Below are positions 24,798-34,014 of a stretch of 64,000 nucleotides of DNA, piece by piece. This DNA is from GCA-002704185 sp902588515 (GTDB taxonomy: Bacteria > Pseudomonadota > Alphaproteobacteria > Pelagibacterales > Pelagibacteraceae). The notes beneath the pieces are model-generated. The model made no database searches and was not told the DNA's origin. It was given only the letters and a program-made list of their open reading frames with translations. The first letter of the stretch is position 1. Each line of letters begins with the position of its first letter. The stretch spans positions 62,001 to 126,000 of the forward strand of contig CACIPP010000001.1 in NCBI GenBank assembly GCA_902588515.1, in the 5' to 3' direction. A program made the position numbers and the translations under genes.

Positions 24798-25232
24798 ATG
24801 AGCACAAATACAAATAAAAGAATAGTAATATTTTTAATATCAATAATAACTTTTCTAATAATATCGAAGTTTTTGTTTAGTGCTTTGAGGGAAAATACTA
24901 TATATTTTTTCTCACCGACAGAGGTATCTGACCTTATCGAACTGCCAAATAAAAAAATTAGAATTGGTGGAATGGTTAAAAAAGACTCAATCAGTGAAGA
25001 AAACAAAAAGTATAATTTTATAATTACAGATTTTAATAAAGAAATATCCGTAACATATTCTGGTATTCTGCCAAATTTGTTTGTTGAAGGCCAAGGAGCG
25101 GTTGTAGAAGGAAATTTAATTTCAAGAAAAACTTTTGTAGGTACAAAAATTTTAGCTAAACACGACGAAAATTATATGCCTAAGGAGGTAGCAGACAGTC
25201 TTAAGAAAATTGGTAATTTTAAAAGAAAATGA
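24798..25232 (+). CDS. ccmE: Cytochrome c maturation heme chaperone CcmE
   Basis: A 144-residue periplasmic heme chaperone tethered by an N-terminal helix (about residues 7-28), with an OB-fold containing IRIGGMVKKDSI. The C-terminal LAKHDENYMPKE motif carries the heme-binding histidine (about His122), which binds heme covalently before transfer to CcmF. It follows ccmC and abuts ccmF. Confidence 0.96.
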   Translation: MSTNTNKRIVIFLISIITFLIISKFLFSALRENTIYFFSPTEVSDLIELPNKKIRIGGMVKKDSISEENKKYNFIITDFNKEISVTYSGILPNLFVEGQGAVVEGNLISRKTFVGTKILAKHDENYMPKEVADSLKKIGNFKRK

Positions 25233-25238
25233 TTGATC

Positions 25239-27107
25239 ATGAATAATATTATTGGAAATAGTTTTGTCTTATTATCATTAATGACATCACTTACTACATC
25301 TTTTCTATTTTTTAAAAAAAATTATTCTCATTATCTAAAAACTTATATTGCGAGTTGTATTTTTTGTTTTTTTAGTTTTATCTTTCTAATTTATTGTTTT
25401 GTGATCTCAGATTTTTATGTAAGCGCTGTTTATCAAAACTCACATACTACAAAACCATTAATTTATAAGATTGCCGGCTCTTGGGGAAATCATGAAGGTA
25501 GTATGCTATTATTTATTTGTATTGTTGCTTTGTACGGATTTACTTTTTGTTATTTCTCAAAAAATTTTGATAATAAATTTAAATATTTAACGGTTTTTTT
25601 TCAAAATAATTTAATGACGATTTTTTTAATCTACTTATTTTTCCTATCAAATCCTTTCGATTACGTTTCATCCGACCCTATCCAGGGATTAGGACTAAAC
25701 CCAATTTTGCAAGATCCTCTACTGTTAATACACCCTCCATTTTTGTATTTTGGTTATATAGGTTTCTCATTAGTATTAAGTTTGGTTCTATCTGGCTTAA
25801 TAAATAATTCTTTTGACAGTGTATGGGCTAAGTTGTCAAAAAAATGGGTAATTATTTCTTGGATTTTTTTAACAATTGGAATTCTTTTAGGTTCAATTTG
25901 GGCTTATTACGAATTAGGTTGGGGCGGCTATTGGTTTTGGGATCCAGTTGAGAATGCATCCTTAATGCCATGGATACTTTCTGTTGCCCTTATTCATTCA
26001 TTGTTAATTATGGAAAAGAATAACACATTTAAATCTTGGACTGCATTGCTTGCAATTTCTACCTTTGCCTTAAGTTTATTCGGGACTTTTCTGGTTCGTT
26101 CCGGAATATTAAATTCTGTTCATACCTTCGCAAATGACCCAGAAAGGGGTTTATTTATATTAGGAATTATAATTTTAATAATATTCTTTTCTCTAGCTAT
26201 CTATATTATTAAAAGTGATTTTGTTGAAAAAAAATATAACATTATGTTTTTAAGCAAAGAAAATTTCCTAGTATTTAATAATCTTTTCTTAATTTTATTT
26301 CTAGTAATAGTTATAATCGGCACAGTATACCCAATAGTGTTATCAGCAGTTGCAAACCAAAATATCTCAGTAGGACCGTTTTATTACAATACTATTTTAG
26401 CACCGTTTGTTTTCATTTTCTTATTTTTAATGGGAACAGGACCATTAATGAAATGGTATAAAAACGATTTTGATGCAAAAAAGAACTTAATTATTTCAAT
26501 AGGTCTAATATCATGTATCCTAGCATTGATAATCACGTATCTTTCTAGCGAAACTAACATTATTTATATATTGGGATTAATTTTCTCTTTTTATTTAATT
26601 GTTGCTACGATTTTTGAATTATTTTCAAGCAAAAATCTATTAAATTTTAAGCAATACTTAAGTAAAAATCTATCTCATCTAGGATTTGGACTTTTAATTT
26701 TATCAATAACATTAAATAGTTTTTTCTCTAAAGAATATAATTTTATGATTAACGTGAATGACAAATATGTATCAGATGACCTAGAAATTACTTTTGAAGA
26801 ATTCAATATATCTAAGGAAATAAATTTTGATCAATTTTCTACAATATTCGAAATAAAAACAAGCGATAAATCATTTACATTGAGCCCGTCAATTCGTAAA
26901 TATAATCAACCTGAACAACTCACGTCCGAAATATCAATTAAAAATACGTTACTGAAAGATTTTTATTTAGCGATAAACTATTCTTCCATTGGAAATAAAA
27001 GATTAATAGGAGCCAGATATTATGAAAATTTTTTTATACTAGGAATATGGATATCAAGTTTAATTATAGTTTTAGGTGGATTCGCAAGATTATTTGTTAG
27101 GAAATGA
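25239..27107 (+). CDS. ccmF: Heme lyase CcmF
   Basis: The large membrane component of the cytochrome c heme lyase (622 residues, about 15 helices). It contains GSWGNHEGSMLLF, the WWD-domain signature GWGGYWFWDPVENASLMPW (about residues 225-244), and the conserved histidines around HPPFLYFGYIGF and HSVHTFANDPERG-type segments. It works with CcmE and CcmH to attach heme to apocytochrome c. I chose the ATG at 25239; a TTG at 25233 is also in frame. Its stop overlaps the ccmG start. Confidence 0.96.
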   Translation: MNNIIGNSFVLLSLMTSLTTSFLFFKKNYSHYLKTYIASCIFCFFSFIFLIYCFVISDFYVSAVYQNSHTTKPLIYKIAGSWGNHEGSMLLFICIVALYGFTFCYFSKNFDNKFKYLTVFFQNNLMTIFLIYLFFLSNPFDYVSSDPIQGLGLNPILQDPLLLIHPPFLYFGYIGFSLVLSLVLSGLINNSFDSVWAKLSKKWVIISWIFLTIGILLGSIWAYYELGWGGYWFWDPVENASLMPWILSVALIHSLLIMEKNNTFKSWTALLAISTFALSLFGTFLVRSGILNSVHTFANDPERGLFILGIIILIIFFSLAIYIIKSDFVEKKYNIMFLSKENFLVFNNLFLILFLVIVIIGTVYPIVLSAVANQNISVGPFYYNTILAPFVFIFLFLMGTGPLMKWYKNDFDAKKNLIISIGLISCILALIITYLSSETNIIYILGLIFSFYLIVATIFELFSSKNLLNFKQYLSKNLSHLGFGLLILSITLNSFFSKEYNFMINVNDKYVSDDLEITFEEFNISKEINFDQFSTIFEIKTSDKSFTLSPSIRKYNQPEQLTSEISIKNTLLKDFYLAINYSSIGNKRLIGARYYENFFILGIWISSLIIVLGGFARLFVRK

Positions 27108-27628
27108 TGTTAAAAAAAAAAATTGTAATTTTAGGTATTTCTACACTAGTAATTTCAATAGTATTTGTTTTTGTTATATTAAATGACAATAAACATTTAC
27201 CATCGGCTACGGTTGGATCAACCCTAGACCCTATAAAAGGATATATAGTTGATGATATAAAAAAAGATAAAATATTATTAAATTCAAAATTAAATAACGA
27301 AAAATTCTTAATTAACATTTTTTCTTCTTGGTGCGCTCCATGCAGAGATGAACACAAGTATCTTTTAAAGTTTAAAAATAGTAACATTAAAATAATTGGT
27401 ATAAATTACAAAGATAGTAAAAAAAATATGTCATCATTCTTAAATGAACTTGGCAATCCTTATTATGCAATAGTTGATGATAAAGATGGATATCAAAGTA
27501 TTAAATTAGGAGCATTTGGGGTTCCAGAGACATTCTTAATTGATAAAAAAAAGAATATAGTTTTGAAGCAAATTGGTCCTATAGATGATAATATTTATTT
27601 TAAATTTTTAGAGATTTTAAAAAAATGA
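27104..27628 (+). CDS. ccmG: Thiol:disulfide interchange protein CcmG/DsbE
   Basis: A 174-residue membrane-anchored thioredoxin that keeps apocytochrome cysteines reduced. N-terminal anchor at about residues 5-26, then a thioredoxin fold with the active site SSWCAPCRDEH (about 69-79) and GVPETFLID with the conserved cis-proline. It overlaps ccmF and ccmH by 4 nt each. Confidence 0.95.
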   Translation: MMLKKKIVILGISTLVISIVFVFVILNDNKHLPSATVGSTLDPIKGYIVDDIKKDKILLNSKLNNEKFLINIFSSWCAPCRDEHKYLLKFKNSNIKIIGINYKDSKKNMSSFLNELGNPYYAIVDDKDGYQSIKLGAFGVPETFLIDKKKNIVLKQIGPIDDNIYFKFLEILKK

Positions 27629-27981
27629 AATACATATTTTTCATCATAATTTGTATTATACCTTTAGATTTGTATGCAGATCAAAAAATTAATACTAAAG
27701 CAATAGAAATATCTAAAAATTTACGTTGTCTTGTTTGCCAAGGTCAATCTATTAATGACTCAGACTCTGATTTTGCTTTAGATGTTAAAAAATTAATAAA
27801 AAAGAACTTAAAAGAAGGTAAGAAGGACGAGGAAATTTACAATTATCTTAAATTGAAATATGGAGATTGGATATTATATAAGACACCAATTAATGTAAGC
27901 ACAATATTTATTTGGATGTTGCCAATAATATTTATTTTAATTGGATTGAGATTCATAGTTAAAAGAATTAGATTTGAATAA
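27625..27981 (+). CDS. ccmH: Cytochrome c maturation protein CcmH (CycL)
   Basis: A 118-residue protein with a signal peptide, the redox motif LRCLVCQGQSINDSDSDFA (about residues 32-50) that engages apocytochrome CXXCH cysteines, YGDWILYKTP, and a C-terminal membrane helix (about 92-110). This is the short CcmH form without the TPR (CcmI-like) domain found in some species. It overlaps the Nudix gene that follows. Confidence 0.95.
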   Translation: MKYIFFIIICIIPLDLYADQKINTKAIEISKNLRCLVCQGQSINDSDSDFALDVKKLIKKNLKEGKKDEEIYNYLKLKYGDWILYKTPINVSTIFIWMLPIIFILIGLRFIVKRIRFE

Positions 27982-28489
27982 AAAAAATTGTCATAAGTTT
28001 AAAAAAAAGAAACTAGCTGGTGACGAACATTATAGGAATGTTTGTCAGCTTTGTGGATATATAGATTATGAAAGCCCCCAAGTCGTTGCTGGATCTATTG
28101 TAACTTACAAAAATCAGTTTTTATTGTGCAAAAGAGGCATTCATCCAGGTTACGGTTTGTGGACTTTGCCATCAGGTTTTGTTGAAAAAAATGAGAGTGT
28201 CGAAAAGGGAGCGATAAGAGAAGCTAAAGAAGAAGCGTGCATAAAAATTAAAATAAAAAATATATTTGGTGTTTATTCAATAAAAAAAAGAAATATTATT
28301 CAAATTATATTCCTTTCAAGAATCTCATCTAGCTTCTGTAAACCAGGCATTGAAAGCTTGGACGTAAAATTATTTAAGTATTCAGAAATTCCTTGGAAAA
28401 AATTAGCTTTTCCAAGTGTAAAATGGGCTCTTAAAAGATTCAAAGATTATAAAAAGGGTAAAAAACTGCCTTTTCTGGGCAATGATTAA
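27974..28489 (+). CDS. Nudix hydrolase with N-terminal zinc-ribbon-like segment
   Basis: A 171-residue Nudix protein that probably hydrolyses a nucleoside-diphosphate compound. The Nudix box begins GFVEKNESVEKGAIREAKEE (about residues 70-89), then reads ACI where the consensus has x-G-hydrophobic, so cysteine replaces the usual glycine. Upstream, C-x-x-C in VCQLCGYIDYESPQVV plus the early Cys and His resemble the zinc ribbon of the NADH-pyrophosphatase-like subgroup. The start is a TTG at 27974 overlapping the ccmH stop. Substrate unknown. Confidence 0.88.
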   Translation: MNKKNCHKFKKKKLAGDEHYRNVCQLCGYIDYESPQVVAGSIVTYKNQFLLCKRGIHPGYGLWTLPSGFVEKNESVEKGAIREAKEEACIKIKIKNIFGVYSIKKRNIIQIIFLSRISSSFCKPGIESLDVKLFKYSEIPWKKLAFPSVKWALKRFKDYKKGKKLPFLGND

Positions 28490-28530
28490 GCCTTTTTTTT
28501 TAACTCAAATGCTGTAAACCTTACATAAAA

Positions 28531-28998
28531 ATGAAAAAATTAATTACAATATTTTTATTTGCTTTTCTTTCAAATGCAAATGCCCAAGGCTTAAAAATAG
28601 CAGTAGGGAACTTTGATTTTAGTGACGATGGCATGAGGTCGTCTATGCTTGAAATGAATTATGATTTTGGTCAAAAAGAAAAGTATGGTGTTTTAAAACC
28701 TACTACTGGAGCATTCATCACGCAGGACTCAGCATCATATGCTTTTATTGGTGGAAAGGTTGATTTTAAACTAGGACCATTTATTTTGTCTCCTAGTTTT
28801 GGTCCTGGATATTACGATCAAGGAAATGGCAAAGATCTGGGTCATGCACTAGAATTTAAATCTCAAATTGATCTGGGTTTTAATTTTGGAAGAAGTTCAA
28901 ATTTATCTTTTGGCTATAGTCATTTATCAAATGCTAGTTTAGGAGATAAAAATCCTGGCGCCAATAGCTATTCATTCAGTCTATCACATATTTTTTAA
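28531..28998 (+). CDS. PagL-like outer-membrane lipid A deacylase family protein
   Basis: A 155-residue protein with a Sec signal peptide (cleavage after NANA near residue 18) and an amphipathic beta-barrel pattern ending in aromatic SHIF, typical of outer-membrane proteins. The segment FGYSHLSNASLGDKNPGANS (about residues 129-148) resembles the catalytic H-x-S region of PagL, which removes the 3-O acyl chain of lipid A. The enzymatic role is inferred from this motif only. The gene has a 41-nt upstream gap and is followed after 3 nt by the 2-hydroxyacid dehydrogenase gene. Confidence 0.72.
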   Translation: MKKLITIFLFAFLSNANAQGLKIAVGNFDFSDDGMRSSMLEMNYDFGQKEKYGVLKPTTGAFITQDSASYAFIGGKVDFKLGPFILSPSFGPGYYDQGNGKDLGHALEFKSQIDLGFNFGRSSNLSFGYSHLSNASLGDKNPGANSYSFSLSHIF

Positions 28999-29001
28999 AC
29001 G

Positions 29002-30150
29002 ATGAGGCTATCTGATTGTCATAATGTTGATGACTTTAGATTATTAGCAAAAAAAAAATTACCAAGTCCAATATTTCATTACATTGATGGTGGTGCTGAC
29101 GATGAGATAACATTAAAAAGAAATACAGAAGCATTTAATAAATGCGATTTAGTTCCAAGTGTCTTAACAGATGTGAGTGATGTAGATCTTTCAACAACAG
29201 TGCTAGGACAAAAAATAGATTTTCCTTTATTTTTATCTCCGACAGCAATGCATAGGATGTATCACCATGAAGGAGAGAGAGCGACTGCACAAGCTGCTGA
29301 AAAATTCGGAACTTTTTTTAGTTTATCTACTATGGGCACAACAAGCATTGAAGAAGTTTCAAATGCCTCTGGTGGCCCCAAAATGTTTCAATTATATATT
29401 CATAAAGACCAAGGTTTAACAGATAATTTAATTGATAGATGTAAAAGATCTGGATTTAAGGCAATTTGTTTAACTGTAGATACGATAGTTGCTGGTAATA
29501 GAGAAAGAGATCATAGAACTGGTTTTGCTACGCCTCCTAAATTAACCATGTCGAGTTTAATGAGTTTTGCAACTCACCCATATTGGAGTTTAAATTACCT
29601 AATGCGAGAAAAGTTTGAATTAAAAAATGTTTCACACATGACAAAAAAAGGCAGTAGTATTGAAATGTCGGTTATGGACTATATTAATCAACAGTTTGAT
29701 CGAACAATGAATTGGAAACATGCCGAGTACGCAATTAAAAGATGGAATGGTCCATTTGCATTGAAAGGAATAATGTCAGTCGAAGATGCAAAAAGAGCAG
29801 TAGACATTGGCGCAACCGCAATTATGATTTCAAATCACGGAGGAAGACAACTGGATGGCTCAAGAGCACCTTTTGATCAATTACAAGAAATAGTTAATGC
29901 AGTCGGAGATAAAATTGAAGTTATTTTAGATGGGGGCATTAGAAGAGGAACACACGTTCTAAAAGCATTATCACTTGGTGCAAAAGCGTGTTCAATGGGT
30001 AAAGCATATTTATACGCGCTAAGCGCTGGTGGACAAATAGGAGTTGAGATGCTTTTAACAAAAATGAAAAGTGAAATTGAAAGAGATATGACTTTAATGG
30101 GTTGCAGATCTGTAAGAGAGTTGAACAAAAACAAAATAGCTTTTAGGTAA
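29002..30150 (+). CDS. FMN-dependent alpha-hydroxyacid dehydrogenase (L-lactate dehydrogenase/glycolate oxidase family)
   Basis: A 382-residue flavoenzyme of the LldD/glycolate oxidase family, which oxidises L-2-hydroxyacids to 2-oxoacids. Visible features are FHYIDGGADDEIT (about residues 25-37), LSPTAMHRMYH, the CLTVDT strand, and the active-site ISNHGGRQLDGSRAP with its catalytic histidine (about 276-290), followed by DGGIRRGTHVLKALSLGA for FMN phosphate binding. The exact substrate (lactate, glycolate, mandelate) cannot be set from motifs alone. It heads a run of 2-hydroxyacid genes. Confidence 0.92.
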   Translation: MRLSDCHNVDDFRLLAKKKLPSPIFHYIDGGADDEITLKRNTEAFNKCDLVPSVLTDVSDVDLSTTVLGQKIDFPLFLSPTAMHRMYHHEGERATAQAAEKFGTFFSLSTMGTTSIEEVSNASGGPKMFQLYIHKDQGLTDNLIDRCKRSGFKAICLTVDTIVAGNRERDHRTGFATPPKLTMSSLMSFATHPYWSLNYLMREKFELKNVSHMTKKGSSIEMSVMDYINQQFDRTMNWKHAEYAIKRWNGPFALKGIMSVEDAKRAVDIGATAIMISNHGGRQLDGSRAPFDQLQEIVNAVGDKIEVILDGGIRRGTHVLKALSLGAKACSMGKAYLYALSAGGQIGVEMLLTKMKSEIERDMTLMGCRSVRELNKNKIAFR

Positions 30151-30154
30151 ATTA

Positions 30155-31315
30155 ATGAAAATATCAAAACGTTATTCCCGACTTGGAACAGAGTCGGCTT
30201 TCGAAATTTTGTCTAAAGCCCAAAAGCTTGCAAGTGAGGGAAGAGAAATTATAAATTTAGGCATTGGCCAACCAGATTTCTCTACACCAAAGCATGTTGT
30301 TGACTCTTGTAAAAAAGCTCTTGATGATGGCTATCATGGTTATACTGAACCTAATGGAACATTAGAATTGAGGGAAGGCGTATCAAATTATATCCAAAGA
30401 ATTTATAACATAAAAATTGATTCATCCAGAATATTTATTTCACCTGGTGGTAAACCTACGATTTTTTTTACAATGATGTTATTGGGAGAAGAAGGTTCCG
30501 AGATCATTTATCCTGAACCTGGTTTTCCAATTTACAAGTCGATGATTAATTACTCTGGATCAAAGGCTGTTCCGATGTATTTAAAAGAAGAAAATAATTT
30601 TTCATTTGATGCTGGTGAAGTTTTAAATTTAATAAACGACAAGACACGATTGATAATAATAAATAATCCCCAAAATCCAACAGGAGCACTCATTGATGAA
30701 AAGGAAATAAAAAAGCTTGTTGAAGGTTTGAGAAATTTTCCAAACGTATGTATTTTGAGTGATGAAATATATTCAAGGCAAATTTATGACGGAAGAAAAA
30801 TGCCAACACTTCTTAATTATCCAGAAATTTACGAAAGATTGATTGTCTTAGATGGTTGGAGCAAGTCATATGCTATGACAGGCTGGCGTCTTGGATGGAG
30901 TGTTTGGCCAGAAAGATTAATTAAGAAAGTTACAAAATTGGCAATTAATAGTTATTCGTGCGTAGCAGCTGCAAACCAAGTTGCCGCTTTAGCAGCGCTT
31001 GAGGGATCTGATGAGTTTATAGATAATATGATGACTGAATTTGCAAGAAGAAGAGAACTTATAGTAAATGGATTAAATAGCATAAAAGGTATTAAATGCA
31101 TTAAACCTGGAGGCGCTTTTTATGTTTTCCCTAATGTTGCCCAAACAGGTATGAATGGAGAGATTTTTGCAGAAAAATGCTTAAACACCGCAGGTGTGGC
31201 AATTGTGCCTGGAACTAGTTTTGGCAAATCTTGCACTGATTTTGTACGATTCAGCTATGCAAATAGTTATGAGAATATAGAAAAATCATTGGAGAAAATT
31301 AAAAAAATTATTTAA
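30155..31315 (+). CDS. PLP-dependent aminotransferase, class I/II
   Basis: A 386-residue fold-type I aminotransferase. It contains NLGIGQPDFSTP (about residues 35-46), NNPQNPTGA (about 169-177), the SDEIYSRQIYDG segment, and the lysine motif DGWSKSYAMTGWRLGWS (about 231-247), which carries the PLP-binding lysine. The substrate is unclear. Its place between a 2-hydroxyacid dehydrogenase and glcDEF suggests it transaminates a 2-oxoacid made by its neighbours, for example glyoxylate to glycine; that is inference. Confidence 0.9.
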   Translation: MKISKRYSRLGTESAFEILSKAQKLASEGREIINLGIGQPDFSTPKHVVDSCKKALDDGYHGYTEPNGTLELREGVSNYIQRIYNIKIDSSRIFISPGGKPTIFFTMMLLGEEGSEIIYPEPGFPIYKSMINYSGSKAVPMYLKEENNFSFDAGEVLNLINDKTRLIIINNPQNPTGALIDEKEIKKLVEGLRNFPNVCILSDEIYSRQIYDGRKMPTLLNYPEIYERLIVLDGWSKSYAMTGWRLGWSVWPERLIKKVTKLAINSYSCVAAANQVAALAALEGSDEFIDNMMTEFARRRELIVNGLNSIKGIKCIKPGGAFYVFPNVAQTGMNGEIFAEKCLNTAGVAIVPGTSFGKSCTDFVRFSYANSYENIEKSLEKIKKII

Positions 31316-31327
31316 TATATACATATT

Positions 31328-32815
31328 ATGGTTTTACATTTACCCGAAGCTGATCAAAAAATATTAGATAACAAATCATCAATTGTTAAAGAATTGAATA
31401 GATTTACAAATAATGTTTTGTCTGACAACGATGAACTGAGACCCTATGAGACTGACGGACTAAATGTATACAAGCAAAAACCTCTTGCCGTTGTTTTACC
31501 AGAAAATACTAGAGAGGTATCTGAAATTTTAAAATATTGTTATCAGCACAATATTAAAGTTGTTCCTAGAGGTGCGGGGACTGGACTTTCAGGAGGATCA
31601 TTACCCTTAAAAGATTGCGTTCTTATGAGCATGGGCAAGTTCAATAAAATATTAGAAAAGGATTTTAAAAATAGATGTGTAGTTACTCAACCAGGTGTTA
31701 CAAATTTAGCCATAACTCAAGCAGTTCAAGATCAAGGATATTATTATGCCCCTGATCCTTCAAGTCAGTTAGCGTGTTCAATCGGGGGAAATATTGCAGA
31801 GAACTCTGGTGGTGTACACTCGTTAAAGTACGGAACAACTACCAATAACGTTCTTGGAGTTGAGATTGTATTAATAGATGGAACAATATTAAGGATTGGT
31901 GGAAAACATTTAGACTCTGAAGGATATGATTTACTTGGCGTTCTTATGGGATCAGAAGGTTTACTTGGTGTCGTCACTGAGGCAACAGTTAAAATTTTGA
32001 AAAAACCAGAAGCAGTAAGAGCCGTTTTGATTGGGTTTAACTCAATTGAAGATGCAGGAAGTTGTGTATCTGATGTTATATCAAAGGGTATTGTTCCTGC
32101 TGGCATGGAAATTATGGATAAACCTCTTATTATTGCTACTGAGAATTATGCAAAAGCTGGTTACCCTAGAGACGTAGAAGCACTCTTGATAGTCGAGATT
32201 GACGGAACAGCAAGCGAGGTGGAGGCTATGATACAAAAGGTTCTAGATATAGCTAAAATGAATAAGGCGAGTTACAATAAAGCAAGCAATAGCGATGAAG
32301 AAAGAATGAAATTCTGGAAAGGGAGAAAAGCTGCCTTTTCGGCTTGTGGAGTTATCTCTCCAGACTATATTTGTATGGACGGGTCTATCCCTAGAAATAA
32401 ACTAGCAGATGTTTTGGGTTATATTAACCAACTTTCCAAAAAATATAATTTAAGAGTTGCAAATTGTTTTCATGCAGGCGATGGTAACTTACATCCGCTT
32501 ATAATGTTTGATTCAAATGATCCTAAAGAATTAAAAAAAGCAGAGGATTTTGGTGCTGATATATTAAAGTATTGTGTCAAAGTTGGTGGAGTTTTGTCTG
32601 GTGAGCACGGTATTGGAGTTGAGAAAAGAGAGCTCATGTGTGAAATGTTCAATAACAACGACATTCAACAACAGCTAAGTTTAAAAAAAGCTTTCGATAA
32701 AAAAAATTTATTAAATCCTGGAAAAGTTTATCCTATTCTTCATAGATGCGCTGAAGAAGGAAGAATACACATCCACAAAGGCAAAACTAAATTCCCTGAT
32801 TTGCCAAGATTTTGA
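31328..32815 (+). CDS. glcD: Glycolate oxidase subunit GlcD (FAD-linked)
   Basis: A 495-residue FAD-binding oxidase subunit of the glycolate dehydrogenase complex. Motifs include VVPRGAGTGLSGGSLP (about residues 80-95), DPSSQLACSIGGNIAENSGG (about 143-162), GSEGLLGVVTEATVKILKKPE, and the C-terminal NCFHAGDGNLHP and GVLSGEHGIG. Some related D-lactate dehydrogenases share these. The linked glcE and glcF genes favour glycolate oxidation to glyoxylate. The stop overlaps the glcE start. Confidence 0.94.
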   Translation: MVLHLPEADQKILDNKSSIVKELNRFTNNVLSDNDELRPYETDGLNVYKQKPLAVVLPENTREVSEILKYCYQHNIKVVPRGAGTGLSGGSLPLKDCVLMSMGKFNKILEKDFKNRCVVTQPGVTNLAITQAVQDQGYYYAPDPSSQLACSIGGNIAENSGGVHSLKYGTTTNNVLGVEIVLIDGTILRIGGKHLDSEGYDLLGVLMGSEGLLGVVTEATVKILKKPEAVRAVLIGFNSIEDAGSCVSDVISKGIVPAGMEIMDKPLIIATENYAKAGYPRDVEALLIVEIDGTASEVEAMIQKVLDIAKMNKASYNKASNSDEERMKFWKGRKAAFSACGVISPDYICMDGSIPRNKLADVLGYINQLSKKYNLRVANCFHAGDGNLHPLIMFDSNDPKELKKAEDFGADILKYCVKVGGVLSGEHGIGVEKRELMCEMFNNNDIQQQLSLKKAFDKKNLLNPGKVYPILHRCAEEGRIHIHKGKTKFPDLPRF

Positions 32816-34014
32816 TGAATGATATTTACTCCCCGGTAAATGAAAAAGAAGTTAGCGACTTTATTTATGAATGTCACAAAGATTCTTCTCCAATTGAAAT
32901 AATTGGAAATAATTCTAAAAAAATTGGTAGAGTAATTCAATGTTCTAAAACCTTAAGTTTAGAAAAGATTAATGGAATTATAGAATATTTTCCAGAAGAA
33001 CTTTATATAAAAGTTAAAGTAGGAACTTCTCTAGAGGAAATTGAAAATACTCTAGATAGTAAAAATCAAACCTTTGGTTTTGAACCAATGGATTTAGGGT
33101 TCTTATATGAGGGAAAGTCACGAGGCGGAACAATAGGAGGAGTTGTTGCTTGTAATCTATCAGGTCCTAGAAGATTTAAAATTGGTGCACTAAGAGATCA
33201 CTTGTTAGGCTTTAAAGCAATAAATGGATCTGGTGAACAAATAAAATCTGGAGGCACGGTAGTCAAGAACGTAACAGGTTATGACTTAAGTAAGTTAGTT
33301 AGTGGTTCATACGGTACTTTATGCGCCCTGACAGAGGTTACATTAAAAGTTTTACCTAAATATGAGTATCAAGAAACTTTTTGTATATATGGGCTTACTC
33401 ATAATGAAGCGATAAATTTTTTTTCAACAGCTATGGACACGTCGCTTGAAATATCAGGAGCGTGTTTTTATCCAGCTGATAACACGGGATTTTTTAGATT
33501 GAATGATATTAAACAAAATAATTCAATTTTGTCATTAAGAGTAGAAGGGCCAAAAACTTCAGTTCAAGAGAGAATTCAACAATTAAGAAAAATATTTGGA
33601 GCATCAGATTACTCTGTGCTTGATATATTTCAATCAAAAGCTTTTTGGAACTTGAGTAAAAATCTTGAGCTGTTTAAAAATATAAATGAAATTGTATGTA
33701 AATTATCGCTACCAATTACTAATGCATCGGAATTTTTAAGCAAATTTTCAAATGATATTAAATATTTTATAGATTGGGCTGGAGGGTTAATTTGGCTCTC
33801 TACTAAAGACATAGAGACTATTTCAAAAATGAGGATATTTTCTGCTAAAAACAATGGTCATCTAACGATTTATAAATCAGATGATAATTATAGGAGAACG
33901 GAAGAATTCTTGACATGCGGTGATACTAATTTTAAGATTTTATCATCGAAAATAAAAAAAAGCTTTGACCCAAACTTAATTTTAAATCCAGGCAAAATGT
34001 ACGCAGGTATCTAA
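32812..34014 (+). CDS. glcE: Glycolate oxidase subunit GlcE
   Basis: A 400-residue second FAD-binding subunit, related to GlcD but shorter. It has the PCMH-type FAD domain: ILKVKVG-type strand near 60-66, GFEPMD, GGTIGGVVACNLSGPRRFKIGALRDHLLG (split over about residues 103-131) and GGTVVKNVTGYDLSKLVSGSYGTL (about 144-167). The C-terminus ends with the typical NPGKMY. It overlaps glcD by 4 nt and shares one base with glcF. Confidence 0.94.
   Translation: MMNDIYSPVNEKEVSDFIYECHKDSSPIEIIGNNSKKIGRVIQCSKTLSLEKINGIIEYFPEELYIKVKVGTSLEEIENTLDSKNQTFGFEPMDLGFLYEGKSRGGTIGGVVACNLSGPRRFKIGALRDHLLGFKAINGSGEQIKSGGTVVKNVTGYDLSKLVSGSYGTLCALTEVTLKVLPKYEYQETFCIYGLTHNEAINFFSTAMDTSLEISGACFYPADNTGFFRLNDIKQNNSILSLRVEGPKTSVQERIQQLRKIFGASDYSVLDIFQSKAFWNLSKNLELFKNINEIVCKLSLPITNASEFLSKFSNDIKYFIDWAGGLIWLSTKDIETISKMRIFSAKNNGHLTIYKSDDNYRRTEEFLTCGDTNFKILSSKIKKSFDPNLILNPGKMYAGI

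Noticed and set aside
28475..28500. Possible terminator after the Nudix gene (GGGC...GCCT plus T run)
   Set aside because: The stem is at most four pairs with a 9-nt loop. The T run is convincing but the hairpin is too weak to call.
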